From positions 310,001 to 374,000 of the forward strand of contig PLWS01000002.1 in assembly GCA_003151115.1 (NCBI GenBank): a stretch of DNA of 64,000 nucleotides. Direction: 5' to 3'. Made by a program: the position numbers and the translations under genes. Of this stretch, positions 7,806 through 16,832 are shown piece after piece; the stretch's first letter is position 1; each line of letters starts with the position of its first letter. The notes beneath the pieces were generated by a model that was not told the DNA's origin, ran no database searches, and worked only from the letters and a program-made list of their open reading frames with translations. This stretch comes from Vulcanimicrobiota bacterium (lineage in GTDB: Bacteria; Vulcanimicrobiota; Vulcanimicrobiia; Vulcanimicrobiales; Vulcanimicrobiaceae).

Positions 7806-8751
7806 AACGCACGCGCGGATCGACCACGCCGTAAAGCACGTCGGCCAACAGATTTCCGAGAATGACCAGGAGCGCCGTGATGACCGTCATCCCCAGGAGC
7901 GTGAAGTAATCGCGGTCGGTTGCGGATTGCCAGAAGAGCTGGCCCATTCCGGGATAAGCGAAGATCTGTTCGGTGATCACCGCGCCGCCGAACAGTGCGG
8001 GAATCGTTCCGCCGAGCAAGGTGATGAACGGAATGAGCGCGTTGCGAAGCGTGTGCTTGAACAACACCGCTCCGGCGGGCAAGCCTTTCGCTCGTGCCGT
8101 ACGGGCATAGTCTTCCTGTAACTGCTCGACCATGCTGCCGCGAATGTAGCGGCTCCAGCCTGCCAGCGAGACGAGGGCGAGCGTCGCCGCAGGCAAGATC
8201 AGATGTGCTAACCGCGATGGCCAATCAAACGAGGCCGTGTCGATCGTTTGCAATCCGCCGACGGGCGACCATCGAAGCTGTACGGCAAAGAGCGCGATCA
8301 AGATCGTGCCGAACCAAAACGTCGGCATGGACCAGGCTACGAAAACCACCGCGCTGGCCGCGCGGTCGAAGATCGTGTTTCGCCGGAAAGCTTGATAGAC
8401 ACCGAGCGGAACGGCAATCACGATCGACAATGCCAGCGCGCTGCCCATCAGCAGCAGCGTGCGGCCAATCCGTTCGCCGATGAGGGACAGTACCGAAGCC
8501 TGGCGGCGGTATGAAAATCCCAGATCGCCGCGCGTGAGCTTGCCCAGCCAGATTGCGTATTGCTCGTAGACGGGCCGATCCAAGCCCAATTCGTGGGTGA
8601 TGCGCGAGACTTGCGCGGGCGTGGCATTTTCGCCGGCCAGCGTTTGCGCTAAATTGCCCGGCGCGAGGTGCAGCAAGATAAACGTTAAGACCGTGACGCC
8701 CAAAAGCGTCGGGATCGCCAACAGCAGACGCTTAAGGACGAATTGAAACAC
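7798..8751 (-). CDS. ABC transporter permease, DppB/OppB type
   Basis: The 317-aa permease of the OppB/DppB subfamily opens with MFQFVLKRLLLAIPTLLGVT and has LAPGNLAQTLAGENATPAQV and a C-terminal EAA-type loop (RTARAKGLPAGAVLFKHTLR), with about six membrane helices. It is first in the four-part cluster DppB-DppC-binding protein-MsrA/B, all on the minus strand with overlapping ends. It forms the translocation channel with the DppC-type subunit. Confidence 0.93.
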   Translation of the reverse strand: MFQFVLKRLLLAIPTLLGVTVLTFILLHLAPGNLAQTLAGENATPAQVSRITHELGLDRPVYEQYAIWLGKLTRGDLGFSYRRQASVLSLIGERIGRTLLLMGSALALSIVIAVPLGVYQAFRRNTIFDRAASAVVFVAWSMPTFWFGTILIALFAVQLRWSPVGGLQTIDTASFDWPSRLAHLILPAATLALVSLAGWSRYIRGSMVEQLQEDYARTARAKGLPAGAVLFKHTLRNALIPFITLLGGTIPALFGGAVITEQIFAYPGMGQLFWQSATDRDYFTLLGMTVITALLVILGNLLADVLYGVVDPRVRYD

Positions 8752-8754
8752 CGG

Positions 8755-10245
8755 TTACCAGCGGTACGCCGCCAGCGCGTCCCACTGGTACGGCTGCGTC
8801 CCGTCCCAGGCGAAAAAGCATTCGCCAATCGCCCCGGCAGCGTGGCTCGCATCGAGCGAGGCGGTAATCTCGTCAGCAGGCGGGTAGCCGTTGCGTCCCT
8901 CCGCGGTTGTCTGCCCGCCGATACTCACCGGCAAGCGGCGCCCGCTCATCGCGATCAGTTTGTCGTAGGATGCGCGCAGCAGTACCTTGACTTGCGCCGG
9001 CGTCGTCGGCGTGCGCCGCATCATGCGCCAGTACGCCATCGGCTGCAGCACGTCGCTGTATTGCGCAATTTGGCGGTATGGGTATTTCGCCAGGTCCAAA
9101 TGTTCGAGGTACGGATCCTCGACGGTTGAGACGAGCAAATATTTCGGTCCGAGCGCTGCGCGCAGACGCTGCATATAAAGCCACAGCGCGTCGAGTTTTT
9201 GCGGATCGCCGCCCATGAATTCAGGGCCGCGCTCGAGATCGATCGCGAGCCCGGTCAACGGCGTTCCCTTCGCAGTCCGGTAATATGCGGTGCGTACGCT
9301 GGCCTGCAGATCTTCGAACGTCGTATCGCGCGGAACCGTCCAGCCGATCGTGCCGATGCCGTGCGCGGCCAAACCATCGATAATCGCATCGACTGTCGCT
9401 TTTGCTTCGGGTGTGATCTCCCAATACGCACCGTAGGCGGTGCGCAGCTCGACGTAGTGCAAACCGGCGCGCACGGCTTGGTCGACCATGGCTTGCGCAT
9501 CGAGGTGTTTGAAATAGAGCGGATCGATCGGATTGGCTGTAAAGAAAAGCCACATGCCTTTTCCGGAGGCCGCCGCGATTGACGTTGCGCGCGCTGCGGG
9601 CGGCGTAACGATCGCTGCGGTCTTCACCGGCGGGTAGCCGCTTCGGTACAGCAGATAGCGGTATCGCGCGCCCGGTTGCGCGGACGTGTCGCGATAGGTG
9701 GAACTCGGCCCGGCTATCACGCTCATTATCGCGCGCCTTCCTAAACTGTCGATGCGCACGACGCGCGCCAGCACGTTCTCTTGCGGAAACCAACCGACTT
9801 GTACGGTATGCGGCCCGAGCGCTTGCGCGACGACGCGCGATCCGCTCCAATTGCGCGTATCGGTCGTCACCGTTACGCTGCCGAGCTTCGGCGTGTTCGA
9901 GCGCACCTCGAGCTTCAGCGGCCCGTTGCGGTGGGTTTTAAGAATGGCCGCGGGCTGACCGAAGCGCAGGCGCGTTTGCCACTGCACGTACCCGTCCTTC
10001 GAGAGCCATTCCAAATCGCTGCCTGTCATGATGCGCGTCGGTCTGCCTTGTGCGTCGAGAAAGCGCCCGACCAGAAGCCAGCGCGCGTTTCCATCCGGAT
10101 CGAACCCGAGCGGACGCGAGACGACCGTCAATTTAGCGGCCGGATTTCCGTAATAGACTAAACCGGAAGGCATCGGCGGCGGCGATGGAGTGGGCTTGGC
10201 TTGCGCCTGTAGCAATCCGGCGATGATCAGAAGCACGAGATACAT
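8755..10245 (-). CDS. Secreted protein with C-terminal TIM-barrel-like domain, unknown function
   Basis: The 496-aa product starts with a signal peptide (MYLVLLIIAGLLQAQA), followed by a proline-rich linker and about 180 residues of beta-rich sequence. Residues from roughly 225 resemble a TIM barrel: GLHYVELRTAYGAYWEI, GIGTIGWTVPRDTTFEDL, LAIDLERGPEFM and YSDVLQPMAYWRMM, in the order of glycosidase strands with acidic residues at strand ends (candidate catalytic D/E in IDLERG). No named family is recognised. The ATG at 10245 is favoured over a GTG 18 codons upstream that lies in the terminator hairpin. It ends 4 bases before the dppB-type start. Confidence 0.75.
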   Translation of the reverse strand: MYLVLLIIAGLLQAQAKPTPSPPPMPSGLVYYGNPAAKLTVVSRPLGFDPDGNARWLLVGRFLDAQGRPTRIMTGSDLEWLSKDGYVQWQTRLRFGQPAAILKTHRNGPLKLEVRSNTPKLGSVTVTTDTRNWSGSRVVAQALGPHTVQVGWFPQENVLARVVRIDSLGRRAIMSVIAGPSSTYRDTSAQPGARYRYLLYRSGYPPVKTAAIVTPPAARATSIAAASGKGMWLFFTANPIDPLYFKHLDAQAMVDQAVRAGLHYVELRTAYGAYWEITPEAKATVDAIIDGLAAHGIGTIGWTVPRDTTFEDLQASVRTAYYRTAKGTPLTGLAIDLERGPEFMGGDPQKLDALWLYMQRLRAALGPKYLLVSTVEDPYLEHLDLAKYPYRQIAQYSDVLQPMAYWRMMRRTPTTPAQVKVLLRASYDKLIAMSGRRLPVSIGGQTTAEGRNGYPPADEITASLDASHAAGAIGECFFAWDGTQPYQWDALAAYRW

Positions 10246-10286
10246 GTATGGCGGACTTTCTCCGGCAGTGACGGCGTAAAAAATCA

Positions 10287-10316
10287 AAAGGCGGTACACC
10301 TAAGTGTACCGCCTTT
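10287..10316 (-). terminator. Rho-independent terminator after the TonB receptor gene
   Basis: A 13-bp stem AAAGGCGGTACAC / GTGTACCGCCTTT with loop CTAA is followed, in the minus direction, by TTTTGATTTTTT. It sits 24 bases beyond the receptor stop codon and just upstream of the next minus-strand gene. Confidence 0.85.
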
Positions 10317-10339
10317 GCCTTACCTCGTCTCCTCTGCCG

Positions 10340-13279
10340 TTAGAACTTCTTCGAAAGGAAGAATAGGATCAGAGGGGACGATTGGTTGATCAAGAGATAC
10401 GAGTTGACGCCTGCAATGGCACCGGGCGCCACTGAAGTCGCCCCGACCGGACGCAGCGCGCCGCAGCCGAGGCCGAGACCCGCAGCCGGGAGGGCTGAAG
10501 GAACGCAAGTGGGCGTGATCGGCCGGTTGTTGTTCAGGAGATTGCTCGCCTGAATGCCGATGTCCCAGGAGCGGTTTGGTCCGATCTCTTTTAGAACTGT
10601 GGCATTAACAATGCCCCAGCCTGGCGTATGATTGGGCACGGCCGTAATTATGCCGTTACTCGAGCCCGTGGTACTTCCCGAAGGAATTGTTCCCGTGTAG
10701 AACGTCACGGCACTCTGCAGATACACCTGCGGAATCAAGTGCAATCCGTGCTCGTGAAAATCCGCGGTAACCGAACCGCTCCATGGCGGGTTCTGCGACG
10801 AACGGAACAAGACGCCCGTTGTTGACGGCGGCAGTTGAACGCTGCCGTAAGGCGTCGTGAGCGACGAGACCGTGTTTGTCCAGAAGTTCACGTACGTGGC
10901 AGCGAGCCAGTACGATGTGCCGCTGTCCCGATTATCGAGGTGGTTGAGCCCCAGCTCGAATCCAAAACCCTTCCGAATGCCGGTGTTGGAGACGCTGCTC
11001 GGCTGAGTCAAGACCGGTCGCCATAAGGGCGGATTGACGGTCGTGTCGAGCTGGTAGGGACGGAAGTCCAATAAGATATTGCTGGCTTCGTTGTAGTATG
11101 GGCCGAATTTAATCGACGTATTCCGATCGATTTGGTGTTCCCACATGAGATTGTAGTCATGGGTCAATGTGGGCTGCGGCGAAGTTCCGCACTGCGACGT
11201 GTTGTACTGGTTGCAGTAGTAATTGGCCGCAAAGGCCGCCGTTCCCGGAACGTTGACGGGACCGTTGAGCATGCTCTGGGGCACGTAGCGGTAGACATAC
11301 GCGGATGCCACCAGCGAGGTAGAGGTTGTGACCGAACCGATGATGACGTCGTTGCGGCCCGCTTGGTAGTTAAACGCGAAGGTTGGATTTAGTGCCGTAG
11401 ACGTAGCGCCGCCCCCAATCGGGTAGCCATAATGGCGCGAGGTCCAGCGGATGCCGGGGCTGAGCTTCCATTTCCCGACCTGAAAGTCACCTTGAGCATA
11501 CGCGTATGGCGTGTGCGTCGGATACGAAGAGTCGTACAGCAGCGCCGGCCAGATTGTGCTCCACGTGCCGACCGGGTTAAACCATCCATCGTAGTAGTTC
11601 GTGTAGCGGTTGTTGCTGTAATCGTCACCGACGCCCAGCTCGATGGACGAGTTGGCGTTGAGTTCGTTGTCGTAGACGATCGATCCGGAATAGAGGTTAG
11701 ATGAGCGATCCTCCCAGTAGCCGGTACTGACCCAATTGGCGAGCTGCATGCAAGCGACTCCGGGGTTGGGTGCGTACGTGCCGGGGATCGTCGGCGTGGT
11801 GCCCGGATAGCCCGGATAGAGCACAGGGGTCCCGGGCGCGTAGGGGTATGCCGGGCAGCCGGCCCTCACATCAACGTTTGGATTGTTTTGGAATTGTGCC
11901 AAGTTGGCATCGGCGACGGGTTGATCGAAGATGTACTGGTTGTAATTTTCCGCTAGACGAAACTGGAGCGCGGAATGATCGTTGATGATGTGGTTCCATT
12001 GTAATTTGCCGATGCCGCTATAGTGGTGCCAGTAATTGCCGCCCGCGTTCTGGGTGGCGGCCGTACCGAAGTAGAGGCCTTCCGGGCAGGGCTGACCGTT
12101 GGGCGCCACTCCACCTTGGCCGCCGGTGTACGTCGGCGATCCGCTTCCGTCGCCGACTGCCACGGCCCCGGGGCACATATTTACGGTCAACGGCTGAGGT
12201 TCGCCGGGCGCTCTTTGCATCAAGTAGCCCCAGTCAAAGTCACCTAAACCATTTTGAATAAGAAACTGAATGTCGTTTCTGTCGTTGGGCCGCCAGTGGA
12301 AGTTGCCGATAAGGTCCGTCGTCTTGACCACACCCGGGCCGTTTTGCTGCTCGATCAAAACGAGCGGATAGGTTTGTCCAGAGGTGTACTGGTTCAAAGC
12401 GTTCGTCATGTCGGCCGAGACGAACCAGGACAGTTTGTGGTTCGGCGTCGCGCCGCCGTACTCGGCGGTATAGTACATGTTCCGGTACTGCGGCGTCGAG
12501 CCGTACGTGAAGTCCCCGAAAGGCGGATAGGTTCCCGACTTCACGACGGTGTTGATGACACCTATTCCGTAAGCCGCCTGCGAAGCCGGCAGACCGCCGG
12601 TCGAAACCAGGATGCTCCCGATGCCGACGTTCGACAGGTTCGTGGTGAAGAGTCCCGACATCTGATCGTTAATCGGGATGCCGTCGAACTGGTAGGAGAT
12701 GTCTGCGGCCGAACCGCCGTGCACGCGGGGCTGGGCCGGAAAACCGCTTCCGGTGATACCCGGGATCGTTGCAATATACTGATACAACGTCTTGTGCGTA
12801 TCGTTACCGAGCGATATCGCGCTCAGTTGGTCGCCGGTAACCGTGTAGGTGTCCGAGGTCGTGTCGGGCTTTACAAGCGAGCCGGCGACTCGGGACGTTA
12901 CGTTGGCGATCGTTCGTAGGGTAGCCGACAGACGAATATTTTCCGTCACCGTGAGCGTTTGAGTGACGGTGACGCCCGGCAGGCTTTGCGATTCAAATCC
13001 GCCTGCTACAACGGAAACCGTATAAGTATCCGGCAGAAGATTTTGCAAGACGTAGAAGCCGCTGGCGTTGCTCGTTGTCGTCTGTCTTCCGCTGGGCGAT
13101 GAAGCCGTCACCGAAGCGTTCGCGATAGGAGCGCCCGTCGTCGCGTTTGTGACCGTTCCGCTGATGGTGCCTGTCGTCGCCGATTGCGCCAGCGCAACGG
13201 TCGGCGATACGATCGACACGGCCGTGACTGTCGCCAGCACGACTGCCAGGTGGCGCAGATGACCCTTGATCTGTATCAT
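10340..13279 (-). CDS. TonB-dependent receptor with carboxypeptidase-regulatory-like N-terminal domain
   Basis: The 979-aa outer-membrane protein has four parts. A signal peptide ends at VALAQS. A CarboxypepD_reg-like/SusC-type Ig domain follows (GTISGTVTNATTGAPIANAS, residues about 36-115). Then comes a plug domain (PGITGSGFPAQPRVHGGSA, DGIPINDQM). The rest is a long aromatic-rich beta barrel ending SPLILFFLSKKF, with the C-terminal Phe of barrel assembly signals. The ATG at 13279 is preferred over the longer frame because it starts the signal peptide; GGTGGAG lies about 13 bases upstream. The substrate is unknown; no adjacent uptake operon specifies it. Its presence argues for a diderm envelope. 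Confidence 0.93.
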   Translation of the reverse strand: MIQIKGHLRHLAVVLATVTAVSIVSPTVALAQSATTGTISGTVTNATTGAPIANASVTASSPSGRQTTTSNASGFYVLQNLLPDTYTVSVVAGGFESQSLPGVTVTQTLTVTENIRLSATLRTIANVTSRVAGSLVKPDTTSDTYTVTGDQLSAISLGNDTHKTLYQYIATIPGITGSGFPAQPRVHGGSAADISYQFDGIPINDQMSGLFTTNLSNVGIGSILVSTGGLPASQAAYGIGVINTVVKSGTYPPFGDFTYGSTPQYRNMYYTAEYGGATPNHKLSWFVSADMTNALNQYTSGQTYPLVLIEQQNGPGVVKTTDLIGNFHWRPNDRNDIQFLIQNGLGDFDWGYLMQRAPGEPQPLTVNMCPGAVAVGDGSGSPTYTGGQGGVAPNGQPCPEGLYFGTAATQNAGGNYWHHYSGIGKLQWNHIINDHSALQFRLAENYNQYIFDQPVADANLAQFQNNPNVDVRAGCPAYPYAPGTPVLYPGYPGTTPTIPGTYAPNPGVACMQLANWVSTGYWEDRSSNLYSGSIVYDNELNANSSIELGVGDDYSNNRYTNYYDGWFNPVGTWSTIWPALLYDSSYPTHTPYAYAQGDFQVGKWKLSPGIRWTSRHYGYPIGGGATSTALNPTFAFNYQAGRNDVIIGSVTTSTSLVASAYVYRYVPQSMLNGPVNVPGTAAFAANYYCNQYNTSQCGTSPQPTLTHDYNLMWEHQIDRNTSIKFGPYYNEASNILLDFRPYQLDTTVNPPLWRPVLTQPSSVSNTGIRKGFGFELGLNHLDNRDSGTSYWLAATYVNFWTNTVSSLTTPYGSVQLPPSTTGVLFRSSQNPPWSGSVTADFHEHGLHLIPQVYLQSAVTFYTGTIPSGSTTGSSNGIITAVPNHTPGWGIVNATVLKEIGPNRSWDIGIQASNLLNNNRPITPTCVPSALPAAGLGLGCGALRPVGATSVAPGAIAGVNSYLLINQSSPLILFFLSKKF

Positions 13280-13534
13280 TTCAGTGTTTTTTCTCCACCG
13301 GAGCCGCGAGCGGTGCGCCTTGATGCATCCCGGCCGTGGACCCCGAGATAATACTAAAGCGACCGGCGTGAGGACACGCTCGTCCGCTGGATCTTGGAAT
13401 ATGATTAAAACCAATGTGCTCCTGCCTTAGGCCCCGAGGGGTGCCTTCCGAAGGACGGCGCCGTCCGGGCGCGCTTGTTCGACGGGCAGTGCAAGGAGCG
13501 AACCCGCGCGATTCTGCCGAATACATGAGATCGT
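13280..13534. promoter_or_regulatory. Divergent intergenic region with possible -10 element for the TonB receptor
   Basis: The 255-base gap lies between the divergent receptor and the secreted 249-aa protein and must hold both promoters. On the minus strand TATTAT (13348-13353) lies about 70 bases upstream of the receptor ATG and would fit a -10 box. No convincing TTGACA partner is visible at 17 bases, so this is a weak assignment. No riboswitch or obvious operator palindrome was found. Confidence 0.3.
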
Positions 13535-14284
13535 ATGATGGCAATTGTCCTAGCGGCAGCCGTGGCTGCCACGCCTTCGCCCAAACCGGCCCAGCCGCTC
13601 AAAGTGATCATCCACATCAGATCGAACAACACGTATTGTTCGTCCGTCCGCACGATGGCCGTACCCATCGGTTATGTGACGCGTCGCAATGACGAAGCCT
13701 TTGCTGCGATCGACCATTCGCTGCTAAAATTTTTTGAAAGCGTTCGCGGCGTTTCGTCAGCCGGAACGCAAGATATGGAGACCCTGAGCTCCGAGCTTGA
13801 TGACGCCGCCATCTATACGCCGACCGGGACGTTGAGCACGATGAAGGTCAACCAGATCGCGTACGATATCGTCCAGAACCTCGCGCTTGAAGATCAGGTC
13901 ATGCACGATTCATGGACAAAATATCCAAAGGGCGCCTTCCCGAACATCGACGCGATGCGGGAGCGGCTGCAAAACCTCATGGATTTGCAACGAGCTCTCG
14001 CCGGCCGTTACGTCGAATTCGCCTCGACCTACGAGGACAACGCCGGCCAGGCCAAATATGCAGATGACGCCGCTTCCTTCAAAGCGCTCCTGCGCGATAC
14101 CATACTTGGGCTGTCATCAGCGCTGGCCCACGCGCATGACCCGAGTGACGAACTGCCGCCGCAAGAGACGGTGCACGATCTCGCGCACACCGGCAACGTG
14201 TCAGATGTGGTCAGGGAGCTCAAACTGCAAGAGATGGCCTTTTCCACCGAGATCGTAGACGCAGGCAACTCGTGCGGAATCTGA
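13535..14284 (+). CDS. Secreted hypothetical protein, 249 aa
   Basis: Short hydrophobic N-terminus (MMAIVLAAAVAATPSPKPAQP) consistent with a signal peptide, then a mostly helical soluble domain. Phrases such as LSSELDDAAIYTPTGTLST, ERLQNLMDLQRALAGRYVEF and SALAHAHDPSDELPP recall helical bundles. Two cysteines (SNNTYCSS and GNSCGI) bracket the mature protein and could pair in the periplasm. Two adjacent ATG codons (13535, 13538) are possible starts. No family recognised. It is divergent from the TonB receptor. Confidence 0.7.
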   Translation: MMAIVLAAAVAATPSPKPAQPLKVIIHIRSNNTYCSSVRTMAVPIGYVTRRNDEAFAAIDHSLLKFFESVRGVSSAGTQDMETLSSELDDAAIYTPTGTLSTMKVNQIAYDIVQNLALEDQVMHDSWTKYPKGAFPNIDAMRERLQNLMDLQRALAGRYVEFASTYEDNAGQAKYADDAASFKALLRDTILGLSSALAHAHDPSDELPPQETVHDLAHTGNVSDVVRELKLQEMAFSTEIVDAGNSCGI

Positions 14285-14288
14285 ACCG

Positions 14289-15284
14289 TTACACGAGAGT
14301 CTTGGCCAGCCCGCGAGGGGCGTCGCTTTCGACGTAGCGCGCCCGCCCGACGTACAACGCGACCATTTGGGCGGCAACTAGCCAAGCCAGCGTGTTAAAC
14401 GCATCACCGGCGACCGGACCCAGCAGCGGAATGTCGCCGATATGGCCGCCGATGACGTACCGCAAGCTCTCGGCCTGGGCCGCCTCCATCATGGGGCCGT
14501 TGACGATGTTGCGCGCGACGTCGTCCACGATCCCGATGATCGCGCAGGTAGCGTCGAGCATCGCCGCACTTCCGTGCCGGAACTCGCCGGCCGAAAACCC
14601 CTCGGCGTGGATGTAGCTCGCTTCTTTCAGTTTGAGCGCAAATTCGTTGGCGACCGGAATCCCGTAGCCGGCCGCGACGATGACGACGCTGCGCCGCCGC
14701 GCTATGCGTTGTGCCGCTTCGTGGACGGCCTCGACGCCGGCTCCGTCGAGCCAGCTGCGGACGTCCTCGGCGGTTTCGGTCAGACTGTCGGCGTTGCGCG
14801 AGTGCGTGCCGGCCATCAAACCCGCTGCCCACAATAAGATCGCGGCCGTGGCGCTGACGCTCTTGCTGGCGGGAACCGCGATTTCAGGACCGGCGGCGAG
14901 ATCGATCGTGAGATTAGCGCGGCGCCCGAGTTCCGAATCGGGCGTGTTGGTGATCGCGATCAGATCCTTGGGCTGCAGAACGTTGAGCGCTTCGAGCAAG
15001 TCGCCCGACCGGCCGCTTTGCGAGCACGCGATGATCGCCGCATTTCTGTAGGCGACATTATCGAGCGGCGCCTCGGTCGCGGCCAGAGCGTGCGCGCGTA
15101 TGCCGCGGCGGCGCAGCGCGAGTGCGCCGAGTTGCGACATGAAAAGCGAACTTCCGCTGCCGAGCAGCACCACGTCGCGCTCGCGAATCGCGTGCGCCAG
15201 GGTTTCGGCCTTATCCGACGCGGCAAGTGCGCGCCAGACGTCTGGCTGTTCGCGGATCTCGCTTTCGAAATGGGCTCCGAGCAT
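14289..15284 (-). CDS. SIS-domain sugar isomerase-like protein (GlmS C-terminal-like/AgaS type)
   Basis: The 331-aa protein has two SIS (sugar isomerase) domains: VLLGSGSSLFMSQLGALALR and IIACSQSGRSGDLLEALN in the first, VVIVAAGYGIPVANEFALKL and SAGEFRHGSAAMLD in the second. This is the layout of the isomerase half of GlmS, without the glutaminase part, as in AgaS/FrlB-type phosphosugar isomerase/deaminases. It begins 3 bases after the dacB stop on the same strand as lysA and dacB. An amino-sugar link to cell-wall metabolism is plausible but not proven. Confidence 0.85.
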   Translation of the reverse strand: MLGAHFESEIREQPDVWRALAASDKAETLAHAIRERDVVLLGSGSSLFMSQLGALALRRRGIRAHALAATEAPLDNVAYRNAAIIACSQSGRSGDLLEALNVLQPKDLIAITNTPDSELGRRANLTIDLAAGPEIAVPASKSVSATAAILLWAAGLMAGTHSRNADSLTETAEDVRSWLDGAGVEAVHEAAQRIARRRSVVIVAAGYGIPVANEFALKLKEASYIHAEGFSAGEFRHGSAAMLDATCAIIGIVDDVARNIVNGPMMEAAQAESLRYVIGGHIGDIPLLGPVAGDAFNTLAWLVAAQMVALYVGRARYVESDAPRGLAKTLV

Positions 15285-15287
15285 ACG

Positions 15288-16832
15288 TTACTGCTTGGCG
15301 ATCGCCGCGAGGATGGCGCCGCGCATCGTGGCCAGGTCGGCGGCACCGTGCGGCTGGTCTTCGCCCATCCACTGATTGATCATGAACGAGAAGGTGACCG
15401 GCCCGTGCGTCTTCGTTTTTACGTAGCCGGAAATCGTGCGCACGTGGCTGATGCTGCCGGTCTTGGCGAAGACGTTATTTTCCGCGATCGTTCCTTTATA
15501 CGAGCTCCTGAGCGTTCCGCGCACGCCCGCGACGGGCAAGGCGTCGAGCACCACGTCCCGGGTGGGCGAATTCCAATCGTTTTGGAGGATCAGCAGAAGA
15601 TCGCGCGGGGTGATGCGGTCGTATTGCGAGAGCCCCGAACCGTCGGAGATCGAAACCGTCGCGGGATCGATGCCGGCCGACTTCAAGTATTGATTCTCCA
15701 GCGCGGTCCCGTTTTCAACCGTGCCCGGCGCGCCTTTCAAACGGAAGCCGAGCTCTTTGAGAAACATTTCGCCCATCAAATTATCGCTGGGATACCAGAA
15801 GTCGGCGAGCAGTTGCGGCATCGCTTCGGAATGTTTACTCCAGAGCACGGTCGCGCCGGCCGGAGCCTTTCCGCTTTGCATTGAGCCGGCGACGGTGACG
15901 CCGTGCGCGGCAAGCGCTTTGGCGAAAACATCGCCCGAATAACTTTGCGGATCGGGAACAGCCGGATGAACGTCGCCTGAGGTTTTCGCGCCGGCCGGAT
16001 AGCTGCCGGTAATGCGAATCGTCGCCGGTTGATCCCAGGGCCGCACGAGTTCGGACGTGTCCTTGGATTTGGGCGGCCCGGTCATTAGCTGGTTATCGAG
16101 CGTGAACGCGCCGGTCGGAGGCTGTAGCGTGATGAGCGCAGGTTCACCCGGTGCGGCGCCCGGAGAAAAGTGCATGTGAACGACGCCGTCCTCGAGTTCC
16201 AGCGCGGTAACCACGGGCGCGTAATAAAAAGGAAGATCGTCCCACGACCAGCCGTACCCGTAGCGGACCGCATCAAAATGCGCGGCGTCGGTTACCACGC
16301 TGCCCGAGACGCTGGTCACTCCCTGCGCGGCCACGGCGGCCGCGGCGTCGTCCAAATCCTTTGCGGTCAGCAGCGCGTCACCCCCGCCGACCAAATACAC
16401 GTTGCCCGCGACGGTGCCGTTTTGCGGCGGCCCGTCCGAAACGACCGAGGTGGTGTAAGCGAATCCCGTCCCGAGAATCTTCAGCGCGGTGGATCCTACC
16501 AGCAGCTTAAAGTTCGAGGCCGGCATGAACTCCTGATCCGCGTTTTGCGAATAGAGCGCGTTCCCGCGAACCGTGTCTATCGCGATGAGGCCGACCTGCG
16601 CGCCGCGAAGCGTAGGCGCGGCCAGCAGTTTTTGGATCGTACGACGCAGTGCCGCAATCTGCGCGGCTTTCCACGGCACACCGCCCGGAGCGGGCTTCGC
16701 CAGCGTAGCAACAGACGACATGTCGGCCGCTATAGCCGTGAACGGCGCGCATGCGAGCGCGGCACATCCTATTGTCATGGTGAGCTTGTCGAACCACCGC
16801 CGAGCTTGACGAGGCGCCGCTCTTTTATTCAT
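15288..16832 (-). CDS. dacB: D-alanyl-D-alanine carboxypeptidase/endopeptidase (PBP4 family)
   Basis: The 514-aa class C penicillin-binding protein trims or cleaves D-Ala cross-links in periplasmic peptidoglycan. It has a signal peptide (TIGCAALACAPFTAIAA), the SxxK active site S106-N-F-K109, SDGSGLSQYDRITP near the SxN position and the KTGS triad (VFAKTGSISHV). The start at 16832 is preferred because a longer frame would overlap lysA further; as set, the overlap is 8 bases. A short dispersed repeat (TTGTCATGGTGAGCTTGTCG) lies inside the signal-peptide coding region and supplies part of it. Confidence 0.93.
   Translation of the reverse strand: MNKRAAPRQARRWFDKLTMTIGCAALACAPFTAIAADMSSVATLAKPAPGGVPWKAAQIAALRRTIQKLLAAPTLRGAQVGLIAIDTVRGNALYSQNADQEFMPASNFKLLVGSTALKILGTGFAYTTSVVSDGPPQNGTVAGNVYLVGGGDALLTAKDLDDAAAAVAAQGVTSVSGSVVTDAAHFDAVRYGYGWSWDDLPFYYAPVVTALELEDGVVHMHFSPGAAPGEPALITLQPPTGAFTLDNQLMTGPPKSKDTSELVRPWDQPATIRITGSYPAGAKTSGDVHPAVPDPQSYSGDVFAKALAAHGVTVAGSMQSGKAPAGATVLWSKHSEAMPQLLADFWYPSDNLMGEMFLKELGFRLKGAPGTVENGTALENQYLKSAGIDPATVSISDGSGLSQYDRITPRDLLLILQNDWNSPTRDVVLDALPVAGVRGTLRSSYKGTIAENNVFAKTGSISHVRTISGYVKTKTHGPVTFSFMINQWMGEDQPHGAADLATMRGAILAAIAKQ
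16770..16800. repeat. Short dispersed repeat copy 1
   Basis: The sequence TTGTCATGGTGAGCTTGTCG with trailing AACCACC belongs to the CATxxTGAGC...GTCGAA class of short interspersed repeats. It lies within the 5' coding part of dacB. Related copies occur at 18156 and 34637. Confidence 0.5.

Noticed and set aside
13348-13353. Strong sigma-70 promoter for the TonB receptor
   Set aside because: TATTAT is present but no -35 at proper distance; kept only as a weak regulatory note.
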